Shown piece after piece: positions 26,363-33,443 of a DNA stretch of 33,868 nt. The stretch comes from an uncultured Veillonella sp. (GTDB lineage: Bacteria > Bacillota > Negativicutes > Veillonellales > Veillonellaceae). The stretch covers positions 1 through 33,868 of the forward strand of contig USQK01000010.1 in assembly GCA_900556785.1 (NCBI GenBank), given 5' to 3'. Under the pieces are notes generated by a model. That model did not search any database. It saw only the letters and a program-made list of their open reading frames with translations, and was not told where the DNA came from. The stretch's first letter is position 1, and every line of letters begins with the position of its first letter. The translations under genes and the position numbers were made by a program.

Positions 26363-27181
26363 TTATTCTTCATCAAATACTGGTTCTATGTTGATTTTCT
26401 TTGTATTTTCATCAATACCATAGAACGTAAATAGTGATTCATAATCATCGATTAATTTTGGATTTGGCTCTGCAGTTGCTACAAGAACACCGGTCCCAAC
26501 AACGACACCACTCATTTCTAAAACAAGTTCTTTAAGACCTTTTGCAGTGCCACCTGCTTTCATAAAGTCATCGATAATCAAAACTCTAGCATTCGGTGGA
26601 ATAGCTCTCTTCGTAAGCGTCATAGTTTGAATACGACCAGAGGAACCCGTTACGTAATTAATACTAATTGCGGAACCTTCAGTCACCTTACTATCACGAC
26701 GGGCAATGACAAGAGGTTTATTGAAAGCTCGCGCTACCATGACAGCCAAGGGAATCCCCTTTGTTTCTACTGTCAAAATATAATCTGGATTACGATCCAT
26801 AAAGCGAGTCATAATAATTTCCCCCAGACGTGTCATCACATGCCAGTCATAGAGAATATCAGACATATAAATAAAACCGCCAGGAATGATACGATCCGGC
26901 TCCATTAAACGAGCTTGCACATCTCGTAAAATATCATTTGCCTGAGAGCCTTTACGATGAGGAATAAAACGCACTCCGCCTGCTACGCCAGCTACGGTTT
27001 CTAATGTACCCAATTGAAAATGCTCCATAGACTGTCTCACACAGGTTAAGTCTTCACTAACTGTAGACTTTGCCATACCAAAGAAGTCACAGAAATAATT
27101 TAAAGGAATCAATTTTTGCGGTGAATCAACTAACAATTTTGTCATTGCCACCATGCGTTCCACGCGCCGTACTTTATCCAT
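26363..27181 (-). CDS. purR: purine operon repressor PurR
   Basis: Bacillus-type PurR represses purine genes by binding paired PurBoxes; PRPP releases it. The start at 27181 (MDKVRRVERMVAMT, 272 aa) is chosen because AAAGGAAA lies upstream; an in-frame ATG at 27205 lacks an RBS. The N-terminal winged helix (about 1-70) is followed by a phosphoribosyltransferase-like domain with VLIIDDFMKAGGT (about 200-212), the PRPP-binding motif. A PurBox-like inverted pair lies at its own promoter, which suggests autoregulation. Neighbours glmU and prs fit the conserved order. Confidence 0.95.
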   Translation of the reverse strand: MDKVRRVERMVAMTKLLVDSPQKLIPLNYFCDFFGMAKSTVSEDLTCVRQSMEHFQLGTLETVAGVAGGVRFIPHRKGSQANDILRDVQARLMEPDRIIPGGFIYMSDILYDWHVMTRLGEIIMTRFMDRNPDYILTVETKGIPLAVMVARAFNKPLVIARRDSKVTEGSAISINYVTGSSGRIQTMTLTKRAIPPNARVLIIDDFMKAGGTAKGLKELVLEMSGVVVGTGVLVATAEPNPKLIDDYESLFTFYGIDENTKKINIEPVFDEE

Positions 27182-27266
27182 AGAATTTCCTTTACCATTC
27201 ATCATTTAACTATTGATTGCACTCATGTAACAAACGTCATGAGTTAGTTGAAATATATCTACGTCT

Positions 27267-27321
27267 ATTATACCATAATTTCCGAATATTCGATGTTATA
27301 TAAACATTATAATTCGGCAAA
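27267..27321 (-). promoter_or_regulatory. purR promoter with paired PurBox-like operator
   Basis: On the minus strand an extended -10, TGGTATAAT (TATAAT at 27267-27272). Upstream, ATTTCCGAATATT at 27278-27290 matches the B. subtilis PurBox AWWWCCGAACWWT at 12 of 13 positions. An inverted second box with core TTCGG at 27309-27321 matches 10 of 13. The gap is 18 nt, against 16-17 in B. subtilis. Confidence 0.7.
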
Positions 27322-27324
27322 ATA

Positions 27325-27405
27325 AAAAACTCTCTAGCCCTCATGTAATACTGTAAGTTTAGACCTTATAGTCTATTACACTATTATATGTACTAGAGAG
27401 TTTTT
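27325..27405 (-). terminator. long hairpin terminator of the second 3D-domain gene
   Basis: Outer stem AAAAACTCTCTAG / CTAGAGAGTTTTT, inner stems TGTAATA/TATTACA and AGAC/GTCT. T run on the minus strand just after the gene's stop. Confidence 0.8.
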
Positions 27406-27406
27406 A

Positions 27407-28015
27407 TTATAAAACGTAAACCTTCACAGTTTGACGACCAAACTGCAATGCTTCAGAACGAGAATCATAAGCTAAGTCAATTCTATGACCTTTGATAGCG
27501 CCACCAACATCATCAGCTACAGCATAACCATAACCTTCAATGTATAATCGCGTACCTAATGGAATTAATTTTGGATCTACAGATACGATGCCCTTCTTTA
27601 AGCGACTACCTGTAGCCGTATAATTACCATTGCCAGGATCTTGAGCAGAATAAGCACTAGCTTGCATAGTTAAAACGCGAGAGTATTTATTTGGTACACC
27701 ATTATGACTTAATTCTGTACCATGTCCACCATAACGAGTCTCCATCTTTTCTAAAGCATTCATCGTACTAGGACCAACGCGACCATCTACAGCGAGTCCC
27801 TTTGACTTTTGAAATTTCCGTACAGCTTGTTCCGTATTATGACCGTAAATACCATCTACAGAATCATGTAAAAAACCTTGATGCTTTAACATGGTTTGCA
27901 CCTTGCTAACATGGTGCCCCCGTTGTCCCCGATCAATCGTTTTTGCCAATGATACGGAAGATACCATTGTAGTCATACAAACAAGCGTACATGCAATAAT
28001 TATTTTTTTAACCAT
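27407..28015 (-). CDS. secreted peptidoglycan-binding and 3D-domain protein (YocH-like)
   Basis: 202-aa predicted cell-wall protein. I prefer the ATG at 28015 with GGTGAG upstream over a GTG two codons earlier. A signal peptide (KKIIIACTLVCMTTMVSSVSLA) leads into a PG_binding_1 domain (about 28-90; GQRGHHVSKVQTMLKHQGF, then VDGRVGPSTMNAL). A 3D domain follows (about 110-202) with TATGSRL, VDPKLIPLGTRLYI, VADDVGGAI and RIDLAYDSRSEALQFGRQ. The 3D domain resembles that of the YabE-like protein at 7867-8844, down to the closing FGRQ and VYVL. It probably remodels or binds murein. Separate transcript between its own promoter and terminator. Confidence 0.9.
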   Translation of the reverse strand: MVKKIIIACTLVCMTTMVSSVSLAKTIDRGQRGHHVSKVQTMLKHQGFLHDSVDGIYGHNTEQAVRKFQKSKGLAVDGRVGPSTMNALEKMETRYGGHGTELSHNGVPNKYSRVLTMQASAYSAQDPGNGNYTATGSRLKKGIVSVDPKLIPLGTRLYIEGYGYAVADDVGGAIKGHRIDLAYDSRSEALQFGRQTVKVYVL

Positions 28016-28043
28016 ATACACCTCACCTTACATTAAGTAGTAT

Positions 28044-28073
28044 ACTATACAGTATTAAATAATCTATAAACAA
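28044..28073 (-). promoter_or_regulatory. candidate promoter of the YocH-like gene
   Basis: Minus strand: TTGTTT (28068-28073), 18-nt spacer, TATAGT (28044-28049), 28 nt before the ATG. Confidence 0.45.
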
Positions 28074-28163
28074 TATTGAGATAGTAATACAAAAAATGTA
28101 TGAATAATGCACTTTATTAACTACATATATATCATAGAAATCTAAGATACCAATGAAACAAAA

Positions 28164-28235
28164 TCTCCATTATGGACTACTTCATCTAAGTAAAATGTAA
28201 TTTAACATTAGATGTATGGGAGTCAATAATGGAGA
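28164..28235 (-). terminator. long hairpin terminator of the nhaA pair
   Basis: Arms TCTCCATTAT/ATAATGGAGA, GACT/AGTC and CATCTAA/TTAGATG around an 18-nt loop, followed on the minus strand by TTTTGTTTC. It begins about 20 nt after the last nhaA stop. Confidence 0.8.
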
Positions 28236-28256
28236 CTTTACTAATACTATTTAATT

Positions 28257-29429
28257 TTAGCAGTTATGATACAAACCAATATGGCACTCTTTACGATTAG
28301 CACCAACTATACGTAAGTATATATAACCTATAATTGCAGAAATAATAGAGCCGATTAATACCCCACCCTTAGCCATCTCTTGAGCATGACCTGGATCAAA
28401 AGCTAAAACGGAAACAAATATACTCATAGTAAAACCAATACCACATACAATGGATGTACCATATATAAATTTCCAGTTAGCTTCTGCTGGCATAGGTACA
28501 ATACCTAACTTAATCATTCCAAACATAGCACCAAAGATACCGATTTGTTTCCCTAAAATAAGACCTAGGGCAACGCCTAAAACAACTGGATGTGTTAAAT
28601 CTGCTACACCAAATCCACCAAGACTTACACCGGCATTAAAGAAAGCAAAAATAGGAACAATAACAAAGCTTACCCAGTTAGATAAATAATGTTCCCAATG
28701 TTGCATTGGTCTAACATATTTACGACCAATCTTGCCCCGTTCAGGAATTGTCATCGCCAAGATTACGCCTGCCATTGTAGCATGTAAACCAGAACGAAGA
28801 ATACAGTACCATAAAATGATACCAAGAATGATATAAGATAAAGATCTAACGTAACCAGACCGATTACAATAAATCAATAACCCCGTTACAACTACAGCAC
28901 CGAATAAATAGAAAAGATTAAGATGTGCTGCGTAGAATATAGCAATAACAATAATGGCAATTAAATCATCAATAACAGCTAAGGCTGTCAAAAATACTTT
29001 CATCGAGTTAGGAACTCTTGAGCCTAATGCAGTTATTACACCTATAGCAAAAGCAATATCTGTCGCAGTAGGAATAGCCCATCCATGAATGTAAACTTCA
29101 CTAAATCCAGCCATAAGATAGTAAATAATAGCAGGTACTAATACACCAAATAATGCAGCAATACCTGGCATGATACGCTTAGCATTCGTATTAAGTTCAC
29201 CACTTACCAATTCACGTTTTACTTCTAATCCAACAAAGAGGAAAAAAATCGCCATTAATGCATCATTAACCCACTCCATCGTTGTTAATGGACCTAGTTT
29301 TAAATTAACCAGAGACATATATTGTGTTGCCAATGGAGAATTCGCTACGATTAATGCAATAAGTGTAGCTCCTAATAAAACGGCAGTAGCCGAACCAGGA
29401 GAACGTAAAAGTACAAATATCCGTTCCAT
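28257..29429 (-). CDS. nhaA: Na+/H+ antiporter NhaA, canonical copy
   Basis: Inner-membrane antiporter that exports Na+ in exchange for protons. The 390-aa protein has the expected residues: D124 in PTATDIAFAIG (D133 of E. coli), the ion-binding pair D154-D155 in AVIDDLIAI (D163/D164), and K294 in LILGKQIGIFG (K300). The pH-sensor segment GLEVKREL (67-74) is intact. AGGAAGGAAT precedes the ATG. It lies 28 nt after the second nhaA and is probably cotranscribed. The C-terminal tail ends in an unusual His/Cys-containing stretch (ECHIGLYHNC). Confidence 0.96.
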   Translation of the reverse strand: MERIFVLLRSPGSATAVLLGATLIALIVANSPLATQYMSLVNLKLGPLTTMEWVNDALMAIFFLFVGLEVKRELVSGELNTNAKRIMPGIAALFGVLVPAIIYYLMAGFSEVYIHGWAIPTATDIAFAIGVITALGSRVPNSMKVFLTALAVIDDLIAIIVIAIFYAAHLNLFYLFGAVVVTGLLIYCNRSGYVRSLSYIILGIILWYCILRSGLHATMAGVILAMTIPERGKIGRKYVRPMQHWEHYLSNWVSFVIVPIFAFFNAGVSLGGFGVADLTHPVVLGVALGLILGKQIGIFGAMFGMIKLGIVPMPAEANWKFIYGTSIVCGIGFTMSIFVSVLAFDPGHAQEMAKGGVLIGSIISAIIGYIYLRIVGANRKECHIGLYHNC

Positions 29430-29457
29430 ATGATTCCTTCCTAATATAATAAGTTCA

Positions 29458-30612
29458 TTATTTGTTCTTAATAGATCTTATTTTGTAAGCCACAATTAAA
29501 ACTATAGCACCTAATAAACCAGAAATAATAGATCCTATAAAGATACCAATTTTAGACATTTCTTGAGTTACACCAGGTGGAAATGCCAATGTGGCCACAA
29601 ATAAGCTCATAGTAAAACCAATACCACAAACAATGGCTGTACCATAAACTTCTGGCCATGTTGTATTAGTAGGCATCTTGATAATTTTAGATTTAACCAA
29701 AACGAAAACAGCAGAAAAAATACCAAACTGTTTACCTAAAATAAGACCTAATGAAACACCTAGTACAACAGGATGGAATAGGTGATCTGCTGAAACATCA
29801 GCAAAGGATACACCAGCATTTAAGAAACTAAATAAAGGAATAATCAAGAAATTAACCCAGTTCTTCAGTTTATCAGCCCATTTAAGCATAGGATATACTG
29901 TTTCACCATCAAGTTTACCTGTTGCAGGAATAGTCATAGCTAAGACAACACCTGCAATGGTTGCATGAACACCAGACTTTAATACAAAGTACCAGAGAGC
30001 TGCACCTAATACACCATATAATACAGGTCTAACATATCCTTGTTTGTTAGTATACCACAATGCACCTGTAACGATAGCAGCACCAATCAAGTATGGGAAA
30101 TCAACACCAGCACCATAAAAGATAGCTATAACAATAATAGCAATTAAATCATCTATAACCGCCAATGCAGCAAGAAATGCTTTCATAGCATGTGATACAC
30201 GCTTACCGAGCATCATAATTACACCTATGGCAAATGCAATATCAGTAGCTGTTGGAATTCCCCAACCATGAGTATACTCAGGCACAGATCCAGCAATTAA
30301 GAAATATACTAAAGCTGGTGTCACAACGCCTGCAAGAGCAGCTAATACTGGTAGTAGTCGTTTTGAATTTGTATTCAGCTCACCAGAAATCATTTCGGAT
30401 TTAATTGCTAGCCCTACATATAGGAAGAAAAGAGCCATTAATCCATCATTTACCCACTCCAATATATCCATAGGGCCCCAAAACACATGCATTAAGGAGA
30501 AATACTGTTCTGCTAGCGGAGAATTTGCTGTAATAACACCAAGAATAGCGGCTAATAAGAGCATAATACCGCCAGATGATTCAGACTGAATAAATGCTTT
30601 TATATAATTCAT
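29458..30612 (-). CDS. nhaA: Na+/H+ antiporter NhaA, second copy with altered pH-sensor segment
   Basis: Tandem paralogue of the downstream gene, 384 aa from the ATG at 30612 (MNYIKAFIQSESSGGIM). An upstream in-frame ATG at 30636 lacks an RBS and would add a tail unlike the family. D124 and D154-D155 and the LGKQFGIF lysine are retained, so transport is probably intact. The segment that reads GLEVKREL in the other copy is GLAIKSEM here: Glu69 is Ala and Arg72 is Ser, corresponding to E78 and R81 of E. coli NhaA. Both are counted in the crystal-structure pH-sensor cluster. The two copies number identically over much of their length, so they are clear duplicates. Confidence 0.95.
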   Translation of the reverse strand: MNYIKAFIQSESSGGIMLLLAAILGVITANSPLAEQYFSLMHVFWGPMDILEWVNDGLMALFFLYVGLAIKSEMISGELNTNSKRLLPVLAALAGVVTPALVYFLIAGSVPEYTHGWGIPTATDIAFAIGVIMMLGKRVSHAMKAFLAALAVIDDLIAIIVIAIFYGAGVDFPYLIGAAIVTGALWYTNKQGYVRPVLYGVLGAALWYFVLKSGVHATIAGVVLAMTIPATGKLDGETVYPMLKWADKLKNWVNFLIIPLFSFLNAGVSFADVSADHLFHPVVLGVSLGLILGKQFGIFSAVFVLVKSKIIKMPTNTTWPEVYGTAIVCGIGFTMSLFVATLAFPPGVTQEMSKIGIFIGSIISGLLGAIVLIVAYKIRSIKNK

Positions 30613-30683
30613 AGTAACTACCACTTTCTCAATCATAAAATAAATACAAATTTTACTACATAAAATTATAACTAATATATATT

Positions 30684-30713
30684 ATTTTATCATTTTAGTT
30701 CGAAATAAATCAA
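30684..30713 (-). promoter_or_regulatory. candidate promoter of the nhaA pair
   Basis: Minus strand: TTGATT (30708-30713), 18-nt spacer, TAAAAT (30684-30689). The region is AT-rich and other matches exist, so this is tentative. Confidence 0.3.
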
Positions 30714-30762
30714 TAAACTTATGATGAACCTCATTGATTAAGTGTATAAAATATACAATGAA

Positions 30763-32088
30763 TTAATGATTAAATCCTCTAATTAAAGAAATAAAAAATA
30801 CAACTAGAGGAATAGTTAAACAAATACCTGCTATAGTATTTGTAACTGGATTGGACCAAAGTGGCATAATAAATCCAAGTAATACTAAGGTACCACAACA
30901 GATTGGTGTACGCCAAACATGTTTTATCTCAGCCGATACTTTAGATTCTGTAGCACTAGCTCTGCCAAATTTCTTTTTAATAGTCATAATAATACCACTC
31001 ACAATGCCTACAATAAGAACAATATCCCAGATGGCCCATAATATTTTAAGAGCCATCGTATTATGATTATGAATATGGAGATTAATCATTGTAGTCATGC
31101 CTGTAAAATACCAGGGGATATTTTTTGTAGAATACATATCCTTAGTAGAATCAGTATATAAATTAGCATAGACTGGTTGGCCCAAGAACATAGCTGGATC
31201 ATCATCATTTTCAGCACCTAAATAAAATGCATAATGATGATTATTAAATTTAGATGGATAATCTATAGATATAAGCTGACGATCTGGGTATGCTTTCATA
31301 ATTCGAGAGATAGCTTCAGATGGTTGTAAAATGTCAGATTGACCAATTGAAAGTTCTTGCTTTGCAGTGTGTAGTACATCTGCATTATAGCTGTCATTAG
31401 CAATAAAAAATCCACCTATCCATACACCTGTAATGCATAATATGAATCCCCATACAGTGGCAACCATAGCAAATTCTCGATGTAATGTACTTAATTTCAT
31501 ATAGTTAGACAATACAGTAGATTTTGCAAAGCTTTTACGAAATGGACCATATAAAAAAACACCAGAAATAATAGATAACCCACATACTAAAGATAAAATC
31601 GTTACAATATAAATTCCTGTTTTACCAAGATCTAATCGAGTATGTAGTTGATGAAGTGTATGTAATACACTTCGAACCCAAGGATGCGCAGGCGTTTCAT
31701 GATGTGTAGTTATGAGGGACTTTGTTTTAGGGTTATATAATACATAATCCCCTCCCATCCCCATACGTGCTGGAGGCGCTACAGTTGCGGAAGAATCAAT
31801 AATACGATACCGTAAAATATGTGTAGCCCCCATAGCTGGAGAAATATTTAAAATATCCTTAGACGGATATTTTTCTTTCACTAATAGGGCACCTTCATCA
31901 GCATAATTAAAAATAGACATTTCTTGTTGGCTCATCTCCATTGATAACGAGGAGTGATGTGATCCTCCTTGAGCCCATGCATTTAATTCAGTTCTGAACA
32001 TAAGGATAAGTCCTGTAATACAGAACATTAAGAAAAATAGCACAGAAACTATAGATAACCATTTATGAATTTTATAAATTTTTGACAT
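30763..32088 (-). CDS. PepSY-associated transmembrane protein
   Basis: 441-aa membrane protein. TM segments appear near residues 10-32, 155-180, 205-230, 345-370, 390-410 and 415-435. The first helix followed by a large outer loop, and the HxxxH-rich segment LHTLHQLHTRLDLGKTG (about 142-158), fit the PepSY_TM family. Members are often linked to iron or siderophore uptake, or act as membrane flavin or heme electron carriers; nothing next to this gene shows which applies. The outer loop is rich in His and Met. AAGGAGG precedes the ATG. Monocistronic by appearance, 150 nt upstream of the nhaA pair and divergent from tRNA-Gly. Confidence 0.85.
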   Translation of the reverse strand: MSKIYKIHKWLSIVSVLFFLMFCITGLILMFRTELNAWAQGGSHHSSLSMEMSQQEMSIFNYADEGALLVKEKYPSKDILNISPAMGATHILRYRIIDSSATVAPPARMGMGGDYVLYNPKTKSLITTHHETPAHPWVRSVLHTLHQLHTRLDLGKTGIYIVTILSLVCGLSIISGVFLYGPFRKSFAKSTVLSNYMKLSTLHREFAMVATVWGFILCITGVWIGGFFIANDSYNADVLHTAKQELSIGQSDILQPSEAISRIMKAYPDRQLISIDYPSKFNNHHYAFYLGAENDDDPAMFLGQPVYANLYTDSTKDMYSTKNIPWYFTGMTTMINLHIHNHNTMALKILWAIWDIVLIVGIVSGIIMTIKKKFGRASATESKVSAEIKHVWRTPICCGTLVLLGFIMPLWSNPVTNTIAGICLTIPLVVFFISLIRGFNH

Positions 32089-32111
32089 ACATATGCCTCC
32101 TTCCTCATTAT

Positions 32112-32140
32112 TTTATACATCAATTCTTATATCAACACAA
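32112..32140 (-). promoter_or_regulatory. candidate promoter of the PepSY gene
   Basis: Minus strand: TTGTGT (32135-32140), 17-nt spacer, TATAAA (32112-32117), 23 nt before the ATG. Confidence 0.4.
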
Positions 32141-32183
32141 TACAGCAACCACTATGGGTATAGAGTATATAAACAAGCTCCAC

Positions 32184-32213
32184 TTGAATGTATATATTAT
32201 AGTATGATACAAT
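32184..32213 (+). promoter_or_regulatory. promoter of tRNA-Gly
   Basis: TTGAAT (32184-32189), 18-nt spacer, TACAAT (32208-32213), 11 nt before the mature tRNA 5' end. Confidence 0.6.
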
Positions 32214-32224
32214 ATGTACATCAT

Positions 32225-32298
32225 GCGGGCGTAGTTCATCGGTAGAATGCGAGCTTCCCAAGCTTGAGAGGAGGGTTCGATTCCCTTCGCCCGCTCCA
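32225..32298 (+). tRNA. tRNA-Gly, anticodon CCC
   Basis: 74 nt including encoded CCA. Acceptor GCGGGCG/CGCCCGC, D arm GTTC...GAAT, anticodon arm CGAGC-TTCCCAA-GCTTG giving anticodon CCC (reads GGG), variable loop AGAG, T arm GAGGG-TTCGATT-CCCTT, discriminator T. Confidence 0.95.
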
Positions 32299-32301
32299 TA
32301 T

Positions 32302-32340
32302 AAAATAAGACATGATGTGATTTACATCATGTCTTATTTT
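32302..32340 (+). terminator. terminator of tRNA-Gly
   Basis: 17-bp perfect stem (32302-32318 with 32324-32340), GATTT loop, then TT. Its loop and 3' arm also hold the -35 of the next promoter. Confidence 0.92.
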
Positions 32341-32349
32341 TTGTATAAT
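32321..32349 (+). promoter_or_regulatory. promoter of the Mop-like gene
   Basis: TTTACA (32321-32326), 17-nt spacer, TATAAT (32344-32349). It overlaps the tRNA terminator. Confidence 0.65.
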
Positions 32350-32400
32350 GATATAATAAATATAAATTTGTATTGTATATTTTTTTACAAGGAGTACTCC

Positions 32401-32610
32401 ATGAAATTAAGCGCAAGAAACCAATTAAAAGGTAAAATTGTTGAAATTCAAGAAGGTGCTGTAAACGCAATTGTAAAGATTAATGTAGGTAACGATAACA
32501 TTCTTACAGCTGATATTACAGTTCAATCCGTTAAAGAATTAGGCTTAACAGTTGGCAAAGAAGTTGTGGCTGTTATCAAATCCACTAGCGTAATGGTTGG
32601 TGTAGAATAA
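32401..32610 (+). CDS. Mop-type molybdenum-pterin/molybdate-binding protein (single TOBE domain)
   Basis: A 69-aa protein that is one complete Mop/TOBE domain: KLSARNQLKGKIVEIQEG, then AIVKI, ADITVQSVKELGL, GKEVVAVIKSTSVMVGV. Free-standing Mop proteins oligomerise and bind molybdate or tungstate in the cytoplasm. I use the ATG at 32401 (AAGGAG 8 nt upstream) because this is the standard N-terminus; a longer open frame to 32317 would include the tRNA terminator. No other molybdate genes are in the window. Confidence 0.92.
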   Translation: MKLSARNQLKGKIVEIQEGAVNAIVKINVGNDNILTADITVQSVKELGLTVGKEVVAVIKSTSVMVGVE

Positions 32611-32617
32611 TAAAACT

Positions 32618-32642
32618 AGAGTCGCTTCGGCGGCTCTTTTTT
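32618..32642 (+). terminator. terminator of the Mop-like gene
   Basis: 8-bp stem AGAGTCGC / GCGGCTCT with a TTCG tetraloop and six Ts, 8 nt after the stop. Confidence 0.93.
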
Positions 32643-32737
32643 GTATATATAATTAATAATAAGATGTTATAAACAAGCCCTGTGATTTTATGAACATGGG
32701 GATATTTTAATTATATAATTTAAAAATATTCAACTAC

Positions 32738-32776
32738 CGCTCCGAACTAAGCGATGCAGTGAATCTGTCGTCGTTT
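32738..32776 (+). repeat. 39-bp rRNA-tail repeat, copy 1
   Basis: Starts CGCTCCGAACTAAGCGATGC; identical to 33307-33345. Followed in both copies by a diverged block ending GTACCCTRGGAGGATAGG. Confidence 0.9.
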
Positions 32777-33169
32777 AGTCCTTATTACTTTTAACTTGCC
32801 CTGCCTACCAAGTACCCTAGGAGGATAGGTTTACATGTATTTGGAGTTACTCAACTAATGTACGCTTCGGTAACATTGGCACATTGTGCCGCGTTACCGT
32901 ATAGATTTAGTTTACCTCCTACCACTAGCCGCAGCTTCCTATCACACTCGCCCATGGCAATATATAATACATTATGCTAATGTACAGACTTAACTATAGG
33001 GCTTCGTCGAACCTGATGCAATGGACGTACGCGTCGCTGCGCTCCTTTACGCCCTATTGCCCTAGGCTTCCCACGCCGTCCTATAGATTATTATCCATAG
33101 ATAATACTTGTACAACCTTGGCTGGAGACGTCTCTAGCAGGTATGAGAACTGTGCTCGTTAGAGCACAA

Positions 33170-33207
33170 AAATAGAGGGCCAATCCTTTAGGATTGACCC
33201 TCTATTT
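33170..33207 (-). terminator. second minus-strand terminator in the rRNA tail
   Basis: Stem AAATAGAGGG / CCCTCTATTT with inner AATCCT/AGGATT, then TTTTT on the minus strand. An additional GTGCTC/GAGCAC hairpin lies just beyond. Preceded on the minus strand by a 5S-3'-end-like sequence. Confidence 0.8.
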
Positions 33208-33306
33208 CGTCAATCAGCGAGTTCTCATGTACGGTTCTGCCCTCCAGGATACTGGGTGTTCGTCGCTGTGGATGGACCTATGTAGCTTCGCTACATGTCC
33301 ATCTTA

Positions 33307-33345
33307 CGCTCCGAACTAAGCGATGCAGTGAATCTGTCGTCGTTT
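33307..33345 (+). repeat. 39-bp rRNA-tail repeat, copy 2
   Basis: Identical to 32738-32776. The TGAATCTGTC within it also occurs at the 5' edge of the 5S gene, on the same (plus) strand. Confidence 0.9.
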
Positions 33346-33382
33346 TACTCCTCCATCTTCTACTGCCCTGCTCACCAGGTAC

Positions 33383-33401
33383 CCTGGGAGGATAGGAAGC
33401 C
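33383..33401 (+). repeat. inverted copy of the 5S rRNA 3' end
   Basis: CCTGGGAGGATAGGAAGCC on the plus strand; exact inverted repeat of 33450-33468 inside the 5S gene, with the rRNA terminator between them. Confidence 0.92.
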
Positions 33402-33408
33402 ATACAAC

Positions 33409-33438
33409 AAAAAAAGACACACCCTCAGGTGTGCCTTT
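33409..33438 (-). terminator. rRNA operon terminator
   Basis: Minus strand: AAAGGCACACC-TGAG-GGTGTGTCTTTTTTT, 5 nt after the 5S 3' end. Confidence 0.93.
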
Positions 33439-33443
33439 AAGCA

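Larger units (their letters stand above)
32643..33408. other. non-coding repeat mosaic downstream of the rRNA operon
   Basis: About 770 nt with no credible gene. It holds a 39-bp exact direct repeat (32738-32776 and 33307-33345), 5S-like fragments on the plus strand (33117-33150 and 33383-33401), and nested hairpins (CGGTAAC/GTTACCG with GGCAC/GTGCC inside, 32868-32899). There is also a TTCG-loop hairpin near 33269-33298, an extra minus-strand terminator (33170-33207), and modules shared with the 23S-5S spacer. It is more GC-rich than the intergenic DNA around it. It looks like debris of duplicated or recombined rRNA-operon tails. Confidence 0.65.

Noticed and set aside
32974..33162. Small open frame in the rRNA tail
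   Set aside because: No ribosome binding site, and it runs through 5S-like sequence and hairpins; the composition is that of structural RNA debris.
33229..33239. GTACGGTTCTG, resembling the 3' strand of a group II intron domain V
   Set aside because: No matching 5' strand (GAGCCGTA type), no AGC catalytic triad and no reverse-transcriptase gene nearby; it sits in the 5S-like mosaic.
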